From: Galaxea fascicularis
Lineage: Eukaryota; Cnidaria; Anthozoa; Scleractinia; Euphylliidae
Direction: 5' to 3'
DNA: 64,000 bases
Assembly (NCBI GenBank): GCA_948470475.1
Contig: OX419336.1
Span: 31,465,415 to 31,529,414 of the forward strand
Of this stretch, positions 57,788-64,000 are shown piece by piece. A model generated the notes under the pieces. It was given only the letters and a program-made list of their open reading frames with translations, was not told the DNA's origin and did not search any database. The position numbers and the translations under genes were made by a program. The first letter of the stretch is position 1, and every line of letters begins with the position of its first letter.

Positions 57788-59308
57788 TAGCCTGCAGTGC
57801 AGGCGGTTTTAGGCGGGGGCGAGTGGATATTCCCATCGGTTGTTCAGGCCGCCATCTTGAATTAGGAAAACAGTGGCGAGTTGGGGCGAGGTAAAAAGTT
57901 TCCCAAGCCAGTGGGAGGGAGAAAGAAAAATTGGGGAGGGGGGGAGGGGGAGGGGAAAGAAAAAACCGCCTGCCCGCACTCATTGTTCGTTTGAGAAACT
58001 CCGTTCGTGGGCGAACGGAGTCTCTGATTGGTGCGGTAGAGCTCAAGCAGATTGATACCTGCCAATTAAAGGTAGTTTTTTTACCGCTTCTTCCGTGGGA
58101 GAAAAGTAGCGGACTACATGTAGCGAAGCTTTGATGCTGCTCTCGAAGAAGCTCTTTTATTTCTCTCTGAGCTGGGTATAACACGTGAATTACGTCCCGA
58201 GCAAAAAGAAGCCATTACGATACTTGTACACGGAAAGGATTTGGTAGCAGTTCTTCCGACGGGCTTTGGTAAAAACCTCATCTTTCAGTTGTTGATTCGT
58301 GTAAAAGAAATATTATCGTCGAAAGCTGCGTGTGTGGTTGTCGTCTGTCCTCTGAAAAGCATCGTACAAGATCAGTTGACTGAAGCATCTTTAATGGGTT
58401 TGACGGCGACATCACTTGCAAGTGCTAGATTGGAAGATATGGTAAAATGGGGTTGGAAGGCCTACACGACTCCTGTTTGCGTGTTTGCCGCTTCTATCTC
58501 GGTCCTATTGACCGATTTAGCTTCTTGCTTGTTTTCAGCGGGGCAAGACGGTGGTTTAGGGGATAGCATGATGATGACAGTGATTGAAACAGCCATGTCC
58601 TTAAATGTCGCATGTTATGTATTTTGATACCAAAGGTCACTTCTGGGTTTAAATTCTGCATTTATCGCCTGTTTGTTTTGACCCTTGTTGTTTCTGTTCA
58701 GCGACTGTGGCCCTTTATATGCCCTCTGAAGCATTTTGTGTAGCTTTGGTTTGGCTCGTTTCAGTGCGTTCAGTGACGGTACAGCCTCTCTCATGTTATC
58801 AAGGATAGGAATTTAAGCCGCGTAATATAATAATCTTCATTGTAGCAAGATGTTGTGTTTCTTTTGCGACTATTCGTCTCTTTATCCTTTCTTTAGTATT
58901 GTAGCTTCTTAGAGAGCTATACAACACTTGAAATCGAGCGTTAAAATCCGCTCTAATTACGGTTGTGTCTTTGTCATCGTTTCGCTCCGCTCTGTAACTG
59001 CGGTTATAGTATTTTCCTCCTTTTGTTCTATCTTTGTTTTTGTCGGAAGCAGATTTTATGAAATTACTTCATTTTCATTGGCTAACGATCGACTTCCGGA
59101 AATGCGGTCAAACGAAACTAATTAGGGGCGTTTTTGAATTTTACAGCCTCTGCGGGCAGGCGGTTTATTTTTCCTTCCCCGCCCTCCACCCCCTCCGACA
59201 TTCTCGCATCGCTTTCTCGCCCCAATTCTCCCAGTCTGCAACGAAACCAAAATGGCGGCTAAACACTCGAAAGATGAAAACCACCAAAACCGCCTGCACT
59301 GCAGGCTA
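57788..59308 (+). mobile_element. 1521-bp Mutator-like TIR element carrying a RecQ-like fragment (element B)
   Basis: Terminal repeats start TAGCCTGCAGTGCAGGCGG and match for 23 bp. Weaker pairing continues inward through GCCGCCAT and GGGGGAGGGG / CCGCCCTCC blocks. Perfect 9-bp duplications, GCACCTTTC, lie at 57779-57787 and 59309-59317. It carries a plus-strand RecQ-like fragment and about 650 bp after it with no recognisable gene. An inner palindrome, GAAACTCCGTTCGTGG / GCGAACGGAGTCTC, lies at 57994-58025. No MULE transposase is seen. Confidence 0.88.
58124..58627 (+). pseudogene. Truncated RecQ-like helicase inside element B
   Basis: The open frame starts after TAG at 58121. It encodes about 167 residues: LEEALLFLSELGITRELRPE and QKEAITILVHGKDL (RecQ motif 0), Walker A LPTGFGKN, then VVVVCPLKSIVQDQ (motif Ia) and GLTATSL. 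The position after the Walker Lys is Asn instead of Ser/Thr, which should harm nucleotide binding. After about residue 110 the similarity ends and no DEAH box follows. There is no ATG before the core in this frame; the next Met (58241) would leave out motif 0. An upstream exon ending at the acceptor-like acatgtag is possible. The protein is not closely similar to the fragment in element A, so the two come from different RecQ-like genes. Confidence 0.78.
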
Positions 59309-59769
59309 GCACCTTTCTTAAAACCTATTTTTGACAACGGGCAGACAAAATTAGCAAATGTATCTGCAATAGTTGTTAATGTCAAAAGATTCCTTTATTC
59401 CAGTTCCAAACTTTCGAAAATAATACTTCCACAGAAAGAAATTAAGTTAAAAATAATGGCGTTGCAAAAATTTGTGTAGCCTGTTCCAGGCTCCCAGATA
59501 TTTAAGGACCGAAAGAAAAGGTCACTGAAGACCGCTAAGCGAAGAATCTCGAGCATGTCGAGGCCCCCAGCCCGCTGACGTTTCTGTGCTCGTTGTCGCT
59601 TCCCCCAATCTGCAGCTAAAATCTTCTTGGCTTGGAAAGGTTGCTTTTTTCCTGTTCTAAAATTAACTTTCAAAGAGCAAACTTTTTCGCCTAAAAGCAA
59701 TTAAGTTGAAATAATACCACTGCCAAAAAAAATGACGCAATACAGTGAAGTTCAAACGAGGATTGGAGG

Positions 59770-59843
59770 TAATCTCGTACCCAGATCTCTTGGGGACGAA
59801 GCCGAAGGCGAGATCTCGCCTCAGAGATCTGGATACGAGATTA
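59770..59843. mobile_element. 74-bp MITE with TAATCTCGTACCCAGATCTC-type ends
   Basis: Same family as 6999-7083, with one substitution at the right end. Flanks GATTGGAGG and GTTTGGTGG agree at 7 of 9 positions, consistent with an old 9-bp duplication. Confidence 0.7.
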
Positions 59844-62800
59844 GTTTGGTGGTGGAATGTTGAATAAAATTATCCGACTGAAATATCAACTTGATACGAA
59901 AAGGACATCCTGCAGTGTTAGGAGAATGAAAAAAATATTTAGTCGGAGTAAAAGATGCACGCAGCCCTCTATAAACAATCTAATGGTTCACAGTTCAACG
60001 CTGTCATTGGCTACCGCGAGACACACCATGGAAAATTCATCGTACAACAGTCATAACATTCACTGATCACCAAATTAATTTTGACTTAAAAGTTGGACAT
60101 GATTCAGAATAGTGTTAGAAAAAATTGGCCTTATCTCAGATGTCTGCGTTGATTTAACTCTTAAACAAATGAATTTAACGGCGATAAAATCATCCCACAC
60201 ACGAAAATAATCGATCACCAAAATCCAAATTTGGGCGCTATCGGTTCACCATTTTAACGGATTTTCCTTGTTCGCCTTTTTGGTTAACATTTATTTTGTT
60301 CCGCTGCCTAATACCATGTAGATCGAACTACAGCTGCTTGTTAAAATCAAGAAAAATCAACGGCGCACTTTTCGGCGTGTGCATAAAGCCGTTTTCTTTT
60401 GAATTACTATTTGGACTTTCCTTTCTTGTTATCTGAATATTTACACGAACTTCAAGATGTACTTGAATGCGACCACGGCTCGAATTTGTAACTTTATTGA
60501 TGCCAGCTTTAAGTTGCTTTCAGTCTTTGGGTTTAAACCTAAAATTTGGCGCCATGGCGGGATGAAATATTCCGCACTATTTTGTATTGTCAATTTGCCT
60601 TGAAATGCTATTTTGGTGTTGTGGACACACTATTTCCCTAACGAAACAAAAGCTAACTTGACGAGAGCATTATAAACACTGTGTTTCTTAGAACTTAAAC
60701 TATCGCACATTGAATAAATTCATCACAACTAGGATAGTTAAAATTTGCGAGAAGTAACGAGTTACTTTGCCGTACAATCGCTTCGAAAATTCACCAGAAG
60801 TAAAACATGACATTTCAGTGAAGTAAAAAGATATATCCATTCCAGTAAGTTACCTTAATGGCCATACAGTAATATTTTTGACAGATAGTTGAACATTTGA
60901 TCCGATAAATTATATGTGGGGATGTTGAGTTAAAGAAAACGGGAAAGACTCGTGTGTTAGTGATTGCGAAGAACATACCTGCTTAGTCCATTTAACTGAC
61001 TGGCGTCAGGGCTTCTGTCTTGAATAAGTTATACATGTTCTGAAGGTTACTTAACGTCGGTAAAAAAGCTTTTAAGCTAGGAAATAAATTCTTAGGTACA
61101 CCTGCCTTGTTAGCAACGGCTAATTAAGCGCCAGAGATTATTATGAAACGACCCTGGTGCGTGAAATTAAATATTCATAGCCGGGTTATGAGCTAAATAA
61201 TGTTCGGAGAGACTTTTCTACCCGAAAAAGCACTGCTCAGTTCAAGCTAAGTCGGCCAGATGTTCAGTCTCCACTGGGGACCTTGCCAAAATGATTTATT
61301 CTACCTAGTGTTATCGTTTGGTTGTTTTAGAAAACAAATATAAAACTTTTTTTATATAGAAAAAAAAATGTATTTGAGAAGGTGGCGGTGAACAGAGTGT
61401 TTAATCTTTGGTTTATAGCGTAGCCTTAATTGAAGCCTCCGTAAAATTGCCCTTAGTGGAAATGGAAAGACGAAGGTCTGCTTTGACAGCCGACGGAATC
61501 ATAAATTTTTTATCTGAACATCAATGAAAAAAGCTTGAATACCCGGGACTGAAATGAAATGCGGAAATTAGAGTTTGTGCTATCAAGCAAACAACACACT
61601 GAAACTGATTCAACTACTGATTCCCGTTCATGGTTCCATAATCAAGACATACACCAGAGTAAAAGGGTTTGAAGTGCGGTGTAGGCGTCAGTAGAAAACC
61701 ATCTCGTTCGCTTGCCGCTGTTAAAGGAAAATTTTGTCTAGACGGGCTTCAGGAAGTTGTATTGATATTTGGACGCAACGTGCAACATCAAGCCATCACC
61801 CCTTGTTAAATTTTAAAAAACTGCACACAGGAAAGCAGTTACAAACGAAGCGCATCCTAAAAAAGGACTGTGTTAGAATCACTTTCCTTTGCAACTAATT
61901 TGCTTTTTGTGCTTCATTGGCTAATAAGGCCCACTGCCCTCAGTGGCGAGGAATCGAATTCATGTATACGTACTGGCAGAACTAACGGATTATATCACGT
62001 TCGTAACAAAGAAATACAATTGAGCGGTTCCTCATACAGTTTTAGAAAAAGGTTTCGTTTTTGAGAACTTACCTTTCAGTATTCTGCAACTGAATTTTAA
62101 TTTTTTTTTCTTCTTGCAAACGTGGGCGACATGTAGAACTGAATAAAAACGTAATGTAAATTTATATTTCTGTCTTAAAACGTCCGTGAACAAACGCCAT
62201 TAAAGAGCTACATACCTAATTTGGCAATGTTATTATGACTTGTCACCTAATTTTCTATACAGTTGGCTATGATTACAAAAGTTGGAAAAAATGGTCTAAA
62301 AATAAAGGCGATGATAAATGAGAACCATGCAATCTACCAATCACAACATAAATATAATCTAGAACTGCAGTTTGTTTCATATTCAAAATCGGTCATATAA
62401 GTTAATTAGCTGACATGGTTAACTGCGTTCGCTAAATGATATTCCAATCATCAAAAAAACCTGTGGGTAAGAGCTTTCTATTGACTGATCAATGGAAGAG
62501 CACCTTGTCACAGAACTAAATGAAAAAAGGTTGTATTGACTTCTGTCGCGACATACACTCGTTTTGCCTACGTTTAATGAACTTCTCATTAAAGTTTTTT
62601 ATGATAGAGAGACGTCAGACAATTTTCACAAGTTAATTAAATGTCATGCTTTGAGGTTTGGTAGGCGGACACGGGGTCCTACAGTTTAATTTCAGATTAA
62701 GATTTTGTTCACTGCTTAGCAGTCAGTGGTTCAACATCACAAAACAGAGAAAACTCTGGCAAACGCAAACTTCAAGCCTACTAAAGATCAATATTGAGAA

Positions 62801-63840
62801 GCCTAATTTCCGCATGCGTGTATCAACGTCCCAAACAATAATTACGATGGCTGAAGATCGCAATGGTTTGCGTAAGCGGGAAACAGTATTAATTTTTATT
62901 TCCACTGATTCGTAGATAACCCCAAACAAGAAGCAATAGCTTTCCGTCTTATTTGCGATGATTGCAGGGCTGAATTGTATGGAATTACCATTACCAACTG
63001 CAATTGCGATCAATTGAAGACGATTTTTGACCAGGTGACGAGATTTTACGAATCAGAAGCTAGATGTTCCCCCACTTTCGCTCACTTTGACGCAACCACA
63101 TCAGGGTTTTTATGGCGATGACGCATGTGGAAAACAGAATTGTAAACTTTTTGCGATGCTGTTGCAGGCATAAGGAAACCACGTCTGTTCCGCATTTGAA
63201 CTCTGAAAAACTAAAACGCAAACGCGTAAGGGTAAACAAAGGCGGCCATAGCAACTCTTAAAAAGACGAAAATACCAACTACCCATTAACAAGAGGAAAC
63301 AGTGCAGCCTTCTACTTAGGTTCATTAATGGTCGAATAATTAGTCTTCAACTATTGTTCGGCTGCACGAAGATTTCCCCTGGCTAAAAGCTGTTCAAACT
63401 AAACGGGAGCATTTCCTATCGTTTCCTGGGGGATACTAGTCTACTAGTTACTTTATTCAGTCTGGCAACTTGGAGGACAATTGAAAGTAAGAAAATAACA
63501 ATATTAAATACGCAACGACACCCTTGGGGAACTGGACACTACAGAACTTAGGACGATATAGGCTGTGCTAGGCACCTTTTTGTGCCAAGGCATGAAGGGA
63601 CAACGAGGTATTAAAAAAGACACCTCAGGAAAAAGCCCAGCCTGGAACTGGAAGCAAATGTCCTGAGAACAATAGGCATTCTGCGCGATGGTTTTCCAAT
63701 TTGTAATCTGCGCCTGACCTACGGCAACTTCAATTGCCAATTGTTATAGCGTAGAAATGTGTCACTGTCATTGACAGTTGAACTGTCAAGCAAATGGGAC
63801 TATTACGGTGAATAGTCAGGTATATAAAATAAATCATATG
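59844..63840. other. Non-coding sequence to the right edge
   Basis: AT-rich with scattered short ORFs. No domain, splice chain or large repeat was recognised. Confidence 0.45.
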
Positions 63841-63848
63841 TGAACTGC

Positions 63849-63875
63849 GGAGATGAAATGAAATGAAATGAAATG
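63849..63875. repeat. (ATGAA)n microsatellite
   Basis: Five or so tandem gaaat units. Confidence 0.85.
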
Positions 63876-63940
63876 AAGAATCGTCCTCGGCACAGCTGTG
63901 AACGCAATTAATTGCGTAAAGAAGCCTGAAAACTAAATTC

Positions 63941-63971
63941 AGGACTTCAATGGGGTCCGTTGAAGTCCTAA
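63941..63971. repeat. Short inverted repeat
   Basis: AGGACTTCAA is mirrored by TTGAAGTCCT around tggggtccg. Probably the end of a longer repeat that leaves the window. Confidence 0.6.
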
Positions 63972-64000
63972 ACATCTTTTTGCGAGGATCATTCTTCATT

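Overview
The window is animal nuclear DNA, most probably from an anthozoan cnidarian such as a stony coral. The support is: GT-AG introns, long AT-rich intergenic stretches, intronless class A GPCRs, LRR genes built from 72-nt exons, and dense TIR elements and tRNA-derived SINEs. The species is an inference. All exon models were read by eye from splice sites and reading phase.

Layout. 283-2367 (+) is the 3' part of an uncharacterised gene with an internal two-exon repeat. 4518-5522 (-) is an intronless rhodopsin-like GPCR. 6420-18402 (-) is an 11-exon secreted or surface gene: signal peptide, CUB, Ig, LRRNT and seven LRRs. Every exon junction is in phase, but no last exon was found. 25282-26358 (+) is a second intronless GPCR, a clear paralogue of the first. 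35656-43870 (+) is a complete six-exon dihydrofolate reductase gene. 46237-48783 (-) is a single-exon ANKRD34-like ankyrin protein. From about 49 kb to the right edge I see no host gene, only mobile DNA and non-coding sequence.

Mobile DNA. 29185-33308 is a TIR element with a 6-bp target duplication and a HIRAN-like ORF. It is interrupted by a CR1/Jockey-type LINE, which is interrupted by a 761-bp TIR element with a perfect 9-bp duplication that carries the N-terminal half of a RecQ-like helicase. A separate 1521-bp element at 57788-59308 also has a perfect 9-bp duplication, a similar TIR start and another truncated RecQ-like helicase. A 251-bp relative without a gene sits inside a SINE at 44914-45164. 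This family of Mutator-like elements carrying RecQ fragments is the best candidate here for an undescribed system. DHFR intron 3 holds a 764-bp LTR deletion derivative with 129-bp LTRs. Many MITEs and hairpins fill the rest.

The host genes do not form an operon or a shared pathway. The one functional neighbourhood worth testing is the CUB-Ig-LRR gene that runs into the same-strand GPCR.
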